This document shows, piece by piece, positions 25,823-34,073 of a stretch of DNA of 64,000 nucleotides. How positions within the stretch are numbered: position 1 is the first letter of the stretch; the number at the start of each line of letters is the position of its first letter. The notes beneath the pieces were generated by a model. The model had not been told where the DNA came from. It searched no databases and saw nothing but the letters and a program-made list of their open reading frames with translations. The DNA is taken from NCBI RefSeq assembly GCF_000718135.1, contig NZ_JOEM01000012.1:1-64000 (forward strand). Direction: 5' to 3'. Source of the stretch: Streptomyces cyaneofuscatus (GTDB taxonomy: Bacteria; Actinomycetota; Actinomycetes; Streptomycetales; Streptomycetaceae). The translations under genes were made by a program, and so were the position numbers.

Positions 25823-25859
25823 GAGTGAGGCCCGTTCCCTTCGGGGGCGGGCCTCACTC
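25823..25859. terminator. rpsA terminator
   Basis: A perfect 12-bp stem, GAGTGAGGCCCG at 25823-25834 with its complement at 25848-25859. The loop can pair further (CCC with GGG). It lies 52 nt after the rpsA stop and also downstream of the convergent beta-helix gene, so it can act on both strands. Confidence 0.85.
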
Positions 25860-25872
25860 GCGTATACAGATG

Positions 25873-25902
25873 CTGATCAGGTCTGATCAGGTCTGATCAG
25901 GG
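25873..25902. repeat. Three tandem CTGATCAGGT units
   Basis: Three 10-bp copies of CTGATCAGGT (the last ending GG) between the terminator and the beta-helix gene. Each contains the palindrome CTGATCAG. The last copy carries the TGA stop of the minus-strand gene. The 10-bp period keeps the palindromes on one face of the helix. Confidence 0.75.
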
Positions 25903-26856
25903 CGTCACGGGGACGTTCGTCAGGCCCCTGCCGCCGGTCACGGTATTGCTCGCGTACACCGTGGTGCGGCACGTGGCGCTGTTGTTGGTGACGTTGACGG
26001 CGAGCTGCCGGTCGCCGGTGGCGCCGGACAGGTTCGAGGTGTTGTTCCGGAAGACGGTGCCGCAGCCCCAGCCGCTCTGCTGGGTGTGGGTCTCGTAGCC
26101 GTTGTTGGTGGTACGGGAGCCCCGGTTGCCCTCCACCAGGACGTCGTTGCCCTTCACGTCGACCCAGGAGTCGTCGTAGTTGGCCCCGGTGAGCCCGTTG
26201 CCGTCGAAGGTGTTGCCGATGATCCGGGCGCCGGTGGTGCCTTCCTTGATGTCGACGTTCTCGCCGCGGACATCCGGCCCGATCGTGTTGTTCAGGATCT
26301 GCGCGTTGTCGCTCCGGTCGGAGAGGTCGTTCGCCGTCCCGACGTACACGCCCTCGCCCATGCCGCGCCCGTTCTGCCCGGTGTCGTAGATGCGGGAGTT
26401 CTTCAGTACGCCGTCGCGCGAGGACTTACGGAAGTGGACGCCCTCCATGTCGAGGTCGTGGACGGTCACCGAGTCGATGACGACCCCGTTCGCGGTGTCG
26501 GCCATGATGCCCTTCTGGCCGCCCTTGATCGTCATCCCGTGGACCGTCCAGTACGAGGCGCCGTTGAGGTGCAGCCCGTAGCCGCCGCCCGCCGTCAGGA
26601 CGGCCTTGCCGGAGCCGGTCAGGATGATCCGCGCGCCGGAGGTGCCGGGCCGGGTGGCCTTGAAGTTCCCGGTGTACGTGCCGTCGGCGAGCCGGATCGT
26701 GTCGCCGGGGGAGACGGTGGTGAGCGCCGACTTCAGCTGGGCCGCGGTGGACACGTCGATCACGGCCGCCGCGTTGGCGGGGGCCGCGGTCAGGGCCAGG
26801 CCGCCGGTGGCGAGGGCGGCGGCGAACAGGACGGTGAGGGGGGTGCGGGGGCGCAT
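25897..26856 (-). CDS. Secreted right-handed beta-helix protein (pectate-lyase-like)
   Basis: 319 aa. A Sec signal peptide (RPRTPLTVLFAAALATGGLA, cleavage near ANA-AA) precedes VIDVSTAAQLKSALTTVSPG and a series of parallel beta-helix coils with repeated asparagine/valine steps (NGVVIDSVTVHDLDMEGVHF, DNAQILNNTIG, GARIIGNTFDGN). The fold is that of pectate lyases and chondroitinase-like enzymes, but the Ca-binding and Arg catalytic residues cannot be assigned by eye, so activity is uncertain. Two late cysteines (GWGCGTVF, SATCRTT) could form a disulfide. The ATG at 26854-26856 is chosen because it begins the signal peptide; the upstream extension is not protein-like. It is convergent with rpsA. 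Confidence 0.8.
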   Translation of the reverse strand: MRPRTPLTVLFAAALATGGLALTAAPANAAAVIDVSTAAQLKSALTTVSPGDTIRLADGTYTGNFKATRPGTSGARIILTGSGKAVLTAGGGYGLHLNGASYWTVHGMTIKGGQKGIMADTANGVVIDSVTVHDLDMEGVHFRKSSRDGVLKNSRIYDTGQNGRGMGEGVYVGTANDLSDRSDNAQILNNTIGPDVRGENVDIKEGTTGARIIGNTFDGNGLTGANYDDSWVDVKGNDVLVEGNRGSRTTNNGYETHTQQSGWGCGTVFRNNTSNLSGATGDRQLAVNVTNNSATCRTTVYASNTVTGGRGLTNVPVTP

Positions 26857-26896
26857 GGGGGGAAGCCTTCCCGTCGGAGGGGGCAGGGACGTTCCC

Positions 26897-26912
26897 CGTA
26901 CATTCCTGTACG
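26897..26912. promoter_or_regulatory. Inverted repeat upstream of the beta-helix gene
   Basis: CGTAC-ATTCCT-GTACG lies 41 bp before the minus-strand beta-helix ATG, overlapped by a wider pair CATTC/GAATG (26901-26905 and 26914-26918). It is positioned as an operator in the 238-bp divergent gap with the PAC2 gene. No binding protein can be named. Confidence 0.4.
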
Positions 26913-27094
26913 TGAATGGGGGATGCATCCCTGAACGTGTTGCCCAGTGACGGTAGGGACGGCCACCGGGCACGTCAAGGTCTGGACCAATAGCTGACGC
27001 GCCGTGAAGCTCCGTCGCCGGAAAGTGCGGACGCCGGGAATGCTCATGGAGCCGGCCGCGTTCTTCCCAAGGAACACGAGGAGGAGCGGTAACC

Positions 27095-28033
27095 GTGCCT
27101 GATCCGCAGAGTTTGTACGAATGGGAGCCGAAGGGGCTGGCCGTCGTCGACATGGCGCTGGCCCAGGAGTCGGCCGGCCTGGTCATGCTCTACCACTTCG
27201 ACGGATACATCGACGCGGGCGAGACCGGCGAGCAGATCGTCGACGGCCTGCTCGAAACGCTGCCCCACCAGGTCGTGGCCCGCTTCGACCACGACCGGCT
27301 CGTCGACTACCGCGCGCGGCGCCCCCTGCTGACCTTCCGGCGCGACCGCTGGACGTCCTTCGAGGCCCCGACCCTGGAGGTCCGGGTCGTCCAGGACGCC
27401 ACCGGAGCGCCCTTCCTGCTGCTGTCGGGCCCGGAGCCGGACGTGGAGTGGGAGCGGTTCGCCGCCGCCGTGGAGCAGATCGTCGAGCGCCTCGGCGTCC
27501 GCCTCACGGTCAACTTCCACGGCATCCCCATGGGCGTCCCGCACACCCGCCCCGTCGGCATCACCCCGCACGGCAACCGCACCGACCTGATGCCGGGTCA
27601 CCGCAGCCCCTTCGACGAGGCCCAGGTCCCCGGGTCGGCGGAGTCCCTCGTCGAGTACCGGCTGATGGAGTCCGGCCACGACGTCCTCGGGGTCGCCACC
27701 CACGTCCCGCACTACGTCGCCCGGTCCGCCTACCCGGACGCGGCCCTGACCGCGCTGGAGGCGATCACCGCCGCGACCGGCCTGGTCCTGCCCGCGCTCG
27801 CGCACTCCCTGCGCACCGAGGCGCACCGCACCCAGACGGAGATCGACCGGCAGATCGGCCAGGGCGACGAGGAGCTCGTCTCCCTCGTCGAGGGCCTTGA
27901 GCACCAGTACGACGCCGTCGCCGGCTCCGAGACCCGCGGCAACCTCGTCGCCGAGCCGGTCGACCTGCCGTCCGCCGACGAGATCGGCCGCGAGTTCGAG
28001 CGCTTCCTGGCCGAGCGCGAGGGCGACGGCTGA
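27095..28033 (+). CDS. PAC2 family protein
   Basis: 312 aa. It belongs to the PAC2 superfamily related to archaeal and eukaryotic proteasome-assembly chaperones, common in proteasome-bearing actinobacteria. Visible blocks are [52 protein letters not shown] and the conserved [16 protein letters not shown], ending with a helical tail. Whether it acts on the proteasome in Streptomyces is not established. The GTG start is preceded by GGAGGAG. It is divergent from the beta-helix gene and followed 66 nt later by coaE. Confidence 0.88.
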   Translation: MPDPQSLYEWEPKGLAVVDMALAQESAGLVMLYHFDGYIDAGETGEQIVDGLLETLPHQVVARFDHDRLVDYRARRPLLTFRRDRWTSFEAPTLEVRVVQDATGAPFLLLSGPEPDVEWERFAAAVEQIVERLGVRLTVNFHGIPMGVPHTRPVGITPHGNRTDLMPGHRSPFDEAQVPGSAESLVEYRLMESGHDVLGVATHVPHYVARSAYPDAALTALEAITAATGLVLPALAHSLRTEAHRTQTEIDRQIGQGDEELVSLVEGLEHQYDAVAGSETRGNLVAEPVDLPSADEIGREFERFLAEREGDG

Positions 28034-28099
28034 GCCGCCGGGCCGTCGAGCGGGAGGGCGGCCTTCGCGCGTGCCGGCAGGACCCGTAGGCTGCGGCCC

Positions 28100-28705
28100 A
28101 TGCTGAAAGTGGGCCTGACCGGCGGGATCGGCGCCGGCAAGAGCGAAGTGTCGCGGCGACTCGTCGAGTACGGTGCCGTGCTGATCGACTCCGACCGGAT
28201 CGCGCGCGAGGTCGTGGAACCCGGAACCCCCGGTCTCGCGGCCGTGGTCGAGGAGTTCGGGGCGGACGTCCTGGCCGCCGACGGCACCCTGGACCGCCCG
28301 GCACTGGGCGCTGTCGTCTTCGCCGACCCGGACCGCCGCGCCGCGCTGAACGCGATCGTCCACCCCCTGGTCGGCGCCCGCGCCGCCGAGCTGGAGCGGG
28401 AGGCGGGTGCGGACGCCGTCGTCATCCATGACGTACCGCTGCTGGCCGAGAACGGACTCGCCCCCTTCTACGACCTGGTCGTCGTCGTGGACGCGTCCCC
28501 CGAGACCCAGCTCGACCGGCTGGTGAACGTACGCGGAATGACCGAGTCCGACGCCCGCGCCCGGATGGCCGCCCAGGCGACCCGCGAGGAACGCCTCGCC
28601 GTCGCCGATCTCACCGTCGACAACGACGGGCCGCTGGAGGCGCTGGAGCCGCAGGTCCGCGGGGTCTGGGAGGAGCTCCTCCGCAGGGCCGCTGCCACCG
28701 GCTGA
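28100..28705 (+). CDS. coaE: Dephospho-CoA kinase
   Basis: 201 aa, the typical single-domain length. It catalyses the last step of coenzyme A synthesis, phosphorylating the 3'-hydroxyl of dephospho-CoA. The P-loop GGIGAGKS occupies residues 8-15; [21 protein letters not shown] and the lid region [17 protein letters not shown] match CoaE. The ATG lies 66 nt after the PAC2 gene. In many actinobacteria rpsA and coaE are neighbours; here a beta-helix gene and the PAC2 gene intervene. Confidence 0.96.
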   Translation: MLKVGLTGGIGAGKSEVSRRLVEYGAVLIDSDRIAREVVEPGTPGLAAVVEEFGADVLAADGTLDRPALGAVVFADPDRRAALNAIVHPLVGARAAELEREAGADAVVIHDVPLLAENGLAPFYDLVVVVDASPETQLDRLVNVRGMTESDARARMAAQATREERLAVADLTVDNDGPLEALEPQVRGVWEELLRRAAATG

Positions 28706-28772
28706 CCCCGCGCCGGAATACCCGCTCCGGGGTGGATGTTGGAAACCCGGAAGCGAAGGGAAGGATGCGACC

Positions 28773-29141
28773 GTGCCCGAGAGCAACCCGGAAACCCATG
28801 TCATCGACTTCCGCGCGGCCGAGCAACTGCTCGACGCCCGGGACCCCCGGGGCGCGGTCAAACTGCTCGACTCGGTGATCGCGGCCCACCCGGAGAACAC
28901 CGCCGCCCGGCTGCTGCGGGCCCGCGCCTTCTTCGCCTCCGCCCAACTGCGCCCGGCCGAGCTGGAATTCGAGCTGGTGCTGGAGCGTGAGCCGGACAAC
29001 GCGTTCGCCCACCACGCGCTGGCCCGCACCTTCGAGAGGGCGGGCCGCCCGGAAGCGGCGATGCGGCACTTCCGGCTCGCGGCGGCGCTGGATCCCAGGC
29101 CGGAGTACCTGAAGGCCGCCAGGTTCGACGCGGGGGACTGA
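28773..29141 (+). CDS. Tetratricopeptide-repeat protein
   Basis: 122 aa, all helical. Two to three TPR units are visible: DARDPRGAVKLLDSVIAAHP, ARAFFASAQLRPAELEFELV and AHHALARTFERAGRPEAAMR, each with the small and large residues expected at TPR positions 8, 20 and 27. It should bind a protein partner; none is evident. GTG start with GAAGGGAAGGA upstream. It follows coaE by 67 nt, probably in the same transcript. Confidence 0.85.
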   Translation: MPESNPETHVIDFRAAEQLLDARDPRGAVKLLDSVIAAHPENTAARLLRARAFFASAQLRPAELEFELVLEREPDNAFAHHALARTFERAGRPEAAMRHFRLAAALDPRPEYLKAARFDAGD

Positions 29142-29172
29142 GTGCCGGAGGCCCTGCGACGGTCCCGAGGCC

Positions 29173-29481
29173 CTACGGCGGTTTCGTACCGTCCCCCGGG
29201 TCCGGCCTGCGCCACTGCGGGCGCCCGCCCCGGTCCGGTTCGTACGGGGGCACATCCCGGCCCGGCTGGTAGTGCGCCCCTTGACGCATGCGGTGGATGA
29301 CCACACCGAGGTCGAGGATCGTGAGGGCCAGGAGCACCGCGCAGGCCGCCGCCCACCCCGGCCGCCCGGTCAGGGAGAAGGCCAGCAGGCCGAAGAGGGC
29401 CCAGAACGTCCCCCAGAGACTCAGCCAGAGCCGCATCCGCAGCGGACTGCGGGCGGTCGCGGGCTCACTGCCGGTACGCAT
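29173..29481 (-). CDS. Small two-helix membrane protein (DUF6343-like)
   Basis: 102 aa from ATG 29479-29481, which has GAGGTG 7 nt upstream; a GTG nine bases earlier is possible. Two adjacent hydrophobic helices (LSLWGTFWALFGLLAFSL and AACAVLLALTILDLGVVI) are flanked by a short RTGSEPATARSPLRMRL start and a Pro/Arg/Gly-rich cytoplasmic tail. The start resembles streptomycete DUF6343 proteins, a name given from memory. Function unknown. Confidence 0.65.
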   Translation of the reverse strand: MRTGSEPATARSPLRMRLWLSLWGTFWALFGLLAFSLTGRPGWAAACAVLLALTILDLGVVIHRMRQGAHYQPGRDVPPYEPDRGGRPQWRRPDPGDGTKPP

Positions 29482-29562
29482 GGCGATCACCTCACCCCTC
29501 CAGCATGGACCCGTGAGGGCTTCGGCGGGAACCGGGGCCGCCGGGCGGAACGTTGGTCCTTC

Positions 29563-30261
29563 ATGGGTGAATCACTGGTACGTGAGGGATACACCGGGAC
29601 GGGGCCGGGGGCCATCACCCCGGACGGGTGCGCCGTCGAGCTCTACCGGCGCCTCGCCGTCGGCGACGAGCCGGACGTGATCGCGTCGGTCGCGCCCGCC
29701 GGCGCGAGCATTCTCGAACTGGGCTGCGGGGCGGGCCGGGTGACGCACCCGCTCGTCGAGCGCGGCTTCACGGTGACGGCGGTGGACGAGTCGCCTCAGA
29801 TGCTGGAGCAGATCGTCGGCGCCCGGACGGTGCGCAGCCCCATCGAGACGCTGGACCTCGGCGCCGAGCGCTTCGACGTCGTGCTGCTCGGCTCGTTCCT
29901 GGTCCACGCGGGCGAGCACCGGGTGCGGGACGGCATGCTGCGCGTCTGCCGCCGGCAGGTGAAGGACGACGGGATCGTCCTCATCCAGCGCGAGGGCGTC
30001 GCGCACCGCTCCGGGCTGCCGTGGGAGCGGGTCGACCGGTCCGGCTGCCGCATCCGTATCGTCTCGGCGGAGCCGGTGGGGGACGGCGTGCGCTCGGTGC
30101 GCGCCGAGTACGACTTCGGTGACGCCCGGTGGACGCAGACGTTCCGGTCGCGGGAGCTGTCCGACGATCAGCTCGCCGGACACCTGGCGGCGGCGGGGCT
30201 GACGGTGGACCGCACCCTCACCGACGACGGCACATGGCTGCTGGCCCGGCGCATGTCCTGA
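29563..30261 (+). CDS. Class I SAM-dependent methyltransferase
   Basis: 232 aa. Motif I is SILELGCGAGRVTHPLVERG, followed by VTAVDESPQMLEQI and the post-motif strand RFDVVLLGSFLVHAG. The C-terminal half is beta-rich with RWTQTFRSRELSDDQLAGHL, as in small-molecule methyltransferases. The substrate is not predictable. The ATG at 29563 begins the homologous region; an upstream in-frame extension lies opposite the small membrane gene and is rejected. No operon partner. Confidence 0.82.
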   Translation: MGESLVREGYTGTGPGAITPDGCAVELYRRLAVGDEPDVIASVAPAGASILELGCGAGRVTHPLVERGFTVTAVDESPQMLEQIVGARTVRSPIETLDLGAERFDVVLLGSFLVHAGEHRVRDGMLRVCRRQVKDDGIVLIQREGVAHRSGLPWERVDRSGCRIRIVSAEPVGDGVRSVRAEYDFGDARWTQTFRSRELSDDQLAGHLAAAGLTVDRTLTDDGTWLLARRMS

Positions 30262-30300
30262 CGTACGGGCTCCGCCTGTGCTCCCCGCCCGGTGAATCGC

Positions 30301-30657
30301 TCAGTGCACGAAGGTGTAGCTGCGCCAGGGCGGGCCGCTCTCGGGCGCCACATCGCTGAACCGGGTGGCCACATAGGCCGTGCCCTGACCTGTGCAGTCG
30401 CGGGTCGGGTAGAGGACGATGTCGACCAGCGTGCCGTTCTCGACCTTGCGGGCACCGGCGGGCGACAGCCGGTGGCAGCCCCGCACGGAGGGGCTGTTCA
30501 CCTGCACCACCGCCTCGCGGTCGGTGTGGTAGGTCACCGGGCCGACGGCGGTGCGGCCGAGACCGGAGCAGCCCGAGACGGTGAGGGCGAGGAGCGAGGC
30601 TGCGGCGACGGCGCCGAGACGGCGTCGGCGGCGGGGATCGGGCGCGGTCACGGACAT
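30301..30657 (-). CDS. Small secreted lipoprotein
   Basis: 118 aa from ATG 30655-30657, with GAGGA 7 nt upstream. The N-terminus is a lipoprotein signal (RRRRRLGAVAAASLLALT, lipobox VSGC), so the mature protein should be anchored outside the membrane. The remaining 85 residues are beta-rich with two cysteines (VRGCHRL and TRDCTGQG) that could form a disulfide. No family is recognised. A longer frame continues upstream through 21-nt repeats but would bury the signal peptide, so it is rejected. Confidence 0.65.
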   Translation of the reverse strand: MSVTAPDPRRRRRLGAVAAASLLALTVSGCSGLGRTAVGPVTYHTDREAVVQVNSPSVRGCHRLSPAGARKVENGTLVDIVLYPTRDCTGQGTAYVATRFSDVAPESGPPWRSYTFVH

Positions 30658-30673
30658 GGGCGGGTCCTCGTCT

Positions 30674-30747
30674 GCTCGTCCGGCGCTCGTCCGGCTCACA
30701 CCGGTGCTCGTCCGGTTCTCATCGGTACGTCTGCGGCCCTCATCGGT
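30674..30747. repeat. Degenerate 21-nt tandem repeat
   Basis: About three and a half copies of a 21-nt unit (30685-30705, 30706-30726, 30727-30747, plus a partial copy from 30674), related to GCTCGTCCGGYTCWCAYCGGT. They lie immediately upstream of the lipoprotein gene, in the 359-bp gap to the SNF2 gene. The period is seven codons, but no convincing protein uses it. The rest of the gap shows no gene. Confidence 0.6.
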
Positions 30748-31016
30748 GCGCCGGGGAGACGTGCTGGCGCTGGCCACCCTGCCCGCTCCCCACCGCCCCG
30801 GCATTTCGTGCGCGGCCGACCGGGCGAGGGACGGGCGATGCGGCAGACCGTTCGCCCGTCACGGGGCGTAACGGGTGCAGAACCGGTCCCGAGCCCCCCG
30901 TATACCGCTCTGAGCTGCGGTGACGCGGCCGGGGGAGGGGTTGTCAGACCTCCCGCCTAGACTCGCAGAGTCAGCATGAACCGTGCCGGCAGGATCAGCG
31001 GACCAGGTGGGAGGGG

Positions 31017-34000
31017 GTGACCGGAATGGCAGAGCCGACGGCACAGGGCGCACGGGACCCGCGCGCCGGCGAGCCGCGCACCGCGGACATCGGCCGCCTG
31101 CTGCGCTGTGCGGCGGTCTTCCTGCCGGGCGCGGTCCCGCGCGAGGGCCGGATCGCCTTCTGGGACCCGCACGCGGAGCCCGGTGCGCCCGCGCGGGACG
31201 GGTCCTCCTCCTTCGCCTACGCGGACGGTGCCTACGGGGACGGTGCCTACGCCAAGGGCGCCCACTCCGACGACCGGGCCCTGGCCGACGCCGTGCCGTA
31301 CAGCGCTTCTCTGCTCACGGTCGTCCGGCGGGACCAGGCTGCGGCCACCGGTCTCCGGAGCGCCGAGGTGCCCGCCGCGCTGCTCTCCGTGGCCGACGCG
31401 CTCCCCGTGCTCGTCCGCGCCCGGCACCAGGCGTCCGTCCACCCCGCCACCCGCTGCTGGGGCGCGGCCGCGCTCCACGCCCTCCACCTGGTCGCGCGCG
31501 GCAGGCTGCTGCCCGGTCTCACGGCGGGCGGCCACGACGCCTGGCGGGCGGGCCCACGGGACGCCGAGGACATCGCACACCTGCGGGCCACCGCCGCCGC
31601 GATGCCCTCCGAGGGATACGCGGTGCCGCTCCCGGAGCTCGATCCGCCCCGGCTCCCCGACCCGGAGGCGCTGATCGGGTCCTTCCTGGACGCGGTCGCC
31701 GACACGCTCCCGCGCACCCCCGCCGCCGCCTTCGCGATGGGCGCGCCCTTCGCCGCCCGGGAGCCCCAGCACCTGCCGCACGCGGCGGCCTGGGCCGTCG
31801 AGGTGGCCTCAGGACTGGACGCGGGGGTGCGGGTCTCGCTCCGGCTCGACCTCTCCGCCTACGAGCTGTTCGACACCGCCGACACCTACGCCGTCACGGC
31901 CTCCCGGGAAGGCCCCGACGAAGGCGCCCCGGACGCCCCCGCGCACCCGGACGACCCGGCGGTCCGCCACGCCGCCGCGGCCGTCGTGCAGGTGCACAGC
32001 CTCGCCGACCCGACGTACGTGGTCGACGCCGCCGGCCTCTGGAACGGGCTGGCGGGCGAGCCGTTCGGGCCGCGCGCCCGGGTCGACGCGGTGCTGGCGC
32101 TGCGCCGGGCCGCCCGGGTCTGGGCCCCGCTGGAGCGGCTGCTGGACCAGCCCGTCCCCGATGTCCTCGCGATCACGGAGGACGAGCTGTACGAGCTGCT
32201 GAGCGACGCGGGGGCCCGGCTGGCCGCCGCCGGGGTCCACGTGCACTGGCCGCGCGAGCTGGCCCGTTCGCTCACTGCCGCCGCCGTCGTGCGGCCCGCG
32301 CCCGGATCGGCCACCGACGGCACCTCGTTCTTCGACGCCGAGCAGCTCTTCGCCTTCAACTGGCAGGTGTCGCTGGGCGACGAGCGGCTGACCGAGGCCG
32401 AGATGGACATCCTCGCGGAGGCCCACCGCCCGGTGGTGCGGCTGCGCGACCAGTGGGTGGTCGTCGACCCCGCCCTCGTACGGAAGGCGCGCAAGCGGGA
32501 GCTGGGGCTGCTTGATCCGGTGGACGCGCTGGCCGTCGCCCTCACCGGGAGCGCCGAGGTGGACGGGGAGCAGGTCGAGGCCGTCCCGGTCGGAGCCCTC
32601 GCCGCGCTCCGTACGAGGATCCTCGCCGACGACGCGGTGATCGCACCGCCGCCCGGTCTCGACGCGACCCTGCGCGACTACCAGCTGCGCGGCCTGGCCT
32701 GGCTGGACCGGATGACCTCGCTCGGGCTCGGCGGCTGCCTCGCCGACGACATGGGCCTCGGCAAGACGATCACCCTCATCGCCCTCCACCTGCACCGCGC
32801 GCGGAAGGCCCCCACCCTGGTGATCTGCCCCGCCTCCCTCCTCGGCAACTGGCACCGGGAGATCAACCGCTTCGCCCCCGGCGTCCCGGTCCGCCGCTTC
32901 CACGGCACCGACCGGACCCTCGGCGAGCAGGACGGCGGCTTCGTCCTCACCACGTACGGCACGATGCGCTCCAGCGCCGCCCAGCTCGCCGCGCACACCT
33001 GGGGCCTGGTCGTCGCCGACGAGGCCCAGCACGTCAAGAACCCCCACTCCTCCACCGCCAAGGCCCTGCGCACCATCCCCGCCCCGGCCAGGGTCGCTCT
33101 GACCGGCACCCCGGTGGAGAACAACCTCTCCGAGCTGTGGGCCCTGCTGGACTGGACGACCCCCGGACTGCTCGGTCCCCTCAAGGCGTTCCGGGCCCGG
33201 CACGCCCGGATCGTGGAGAACACCGGTACGGCCGCCGGCCTGGGCAACGAGGAGGCCGTCGAGCGGCTCTCCCGGCTGGTCCGCCCCTTCCTGCTCCGCC
33301 GCAAGAAGTCCGACCCCGGCATCGCCCCCGAGCTGCCGCCCAAGACGGAGACCGACCACCCCGTCTCCCTCACCCGGGAGCAGGCCACGCTCTACGAGGC
33401 GGCGGTGCGCGAGACGATGGCGCAGATCGAGGCGGCCGAGGGCATCGCCCGCCGCGGCCTCGTCATGAAGCTGCTGGCCTCGCTCAAGCAGATCTGCAAC
33501 CACCCGGCGCAGTATCTGAAGGAGGAGCCCACCCGGCTCACCGGCCGCTCCGGCAAGCTCGCCCTGCTGGACGAGCTGCTCGACACGATCCTCTCCGAGG
33601 ACAGCTCCGTCCTGATCTTCACGCAGTACGTGACCATGGCCAAGCTCCTCTCCGCCCACCTCGCCTCCCGCGCGATCCCCTCCCAACTCCTGCACGGCGG
33701 TACGCCGGTGGCCGAGCGGGAGCGGATGGTGGACCGCTTCCAGTCCGCCGAGGTCCCCGTCTTCCTGCTCTCCCTCAAGGCCGCCGGGACCGGGCTCAAC
33801 CTGACCCGCGCCGCCCATGTCATCCACTACGACCGCTGGTGGAACCCGGCCGTGGAGGAGCAGGCCACCGACCGGGCGTACCGCATCGGGCAGACCCAGC
33901 CCGTGCAGGTCCACCGGCTCATCGCGGAGGGCACGGTGGAGGACCGGATCGGCGAGCTGCTGGAGTCCAAGCGCGCCCTCGCCGACGCGGTCCTCGGCAC

Positions 34001-34073
34001 GGGTGAGACCGCCCTCACCGAGCTGAGCGACCGGGACCTCGCCGACCTCGTCTCACTGCGGAGGCCCGCATGA
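31017..34073 (+). CDS. SNF2-family DEAD/DEAH helicase
   Basis: 1018 aa. The N-terminal 500 residues are an actinobacterial SNF2-associated region (Ala-rich, with QLFAFNWQVSLGDERLTEAEMDIL). The Snf2 ATPase core follows: RDYQLRGLAWLDRM, Walker A DDMGLGKT (577-584), DEAQH (668-672), LTGTPVENNLSELW, then helicase C with VLIFTQYVTMAKLL, GTGLNLTRA and QATDRAYRIGQTQPVQV. Bacterial members (HepA/RapA-like) remodel nucleic-acid-protein complexes using ATP. The GTG start follows GGGAGGGG. Its stop overlaps the SWIM gene start (ATGA at 34070-34073), indicating coupled expression and probably a shared complex. Confidence 0.93.
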   Translation: MTGMAEPTAQGARDPRAGEPRTADIGRLLRCAAVFLPGAVPREGRIAFWDPHAEPGAPARDGSSSFAYADGAYGDGAYAKGAHSDDRALADAVPYSASLLTVVRRDQAAATGLRSAEVPAALLSVADALPVLVRARHQASVHPATRCWGAAALHALHLVARGRLLPGLTAGGHDAWRAGPRDAEDIAHLRATAAAMPSEGYAVPLPELDPPRLPDPEALIGSFLDAVADTLPRTPAAAFAMGAPFAAREPQHLPHAAAWAVEVASGLDAGVRVSLRLDLSAYELFDTADTYAVTASREGPDEGAPDAPAHPDDPAVRHAAAAVVQVHSLADPTYVVDAAGLWNGLAGEPFGPRARVDAVLALRRAARVWAPLERLLDQPVPDVLAITEDELYELLSDAGARLAAAGVHVHWPRELARSLTAAAVVRPAPGSATDGTSFFDAEQLFAFNWQVSLGDERLTEAEMDILAEAHRPVVRLRDQWVVVDPALVRKARKRELGLLDPVDALAVALTGSAEVDGEQVEAVPVGALAALRTRILADDAVIAPPPGLDATLRDYQLRGLAWLDRMTSLGLGGCLADDMGLGKTITLIALHLHRARKAPTLVICPASLLGNWHREINRFAPGVPVRRFHGTDRTLGEQDGGFVLTTYGTMRSSAAQLAAHTWGLVVADEAQHVKNPHSSTAKALRTIPAPARVALTGTPVENNLSELWALLDWTTPGLLGPLKAFRARHARIVENTGTAAGLGNEEAVERLSRLVRPFLLRRKKSDPGIAPELPPKTETDHPVSLTREQATLYEAAVRETMAQIEAAEGIARRGLVMKLLASLKQICNHPAQYLKEEPTRLTGRSGKLALLDELLDTILSEDSSVLIFTQYVTMAKLLSAHLASRAIPSQLLHGGTPVAERERMVDRFQSAEVPVFLLSLKAAGTGLNLTRAAHVIHYDRWWNPAVEEQATDRAYRIGQTQPVQVHRLIAEGTVEDRIGELLESKRALADAVLGTGETALTELSDRDLADLVSLRRPA

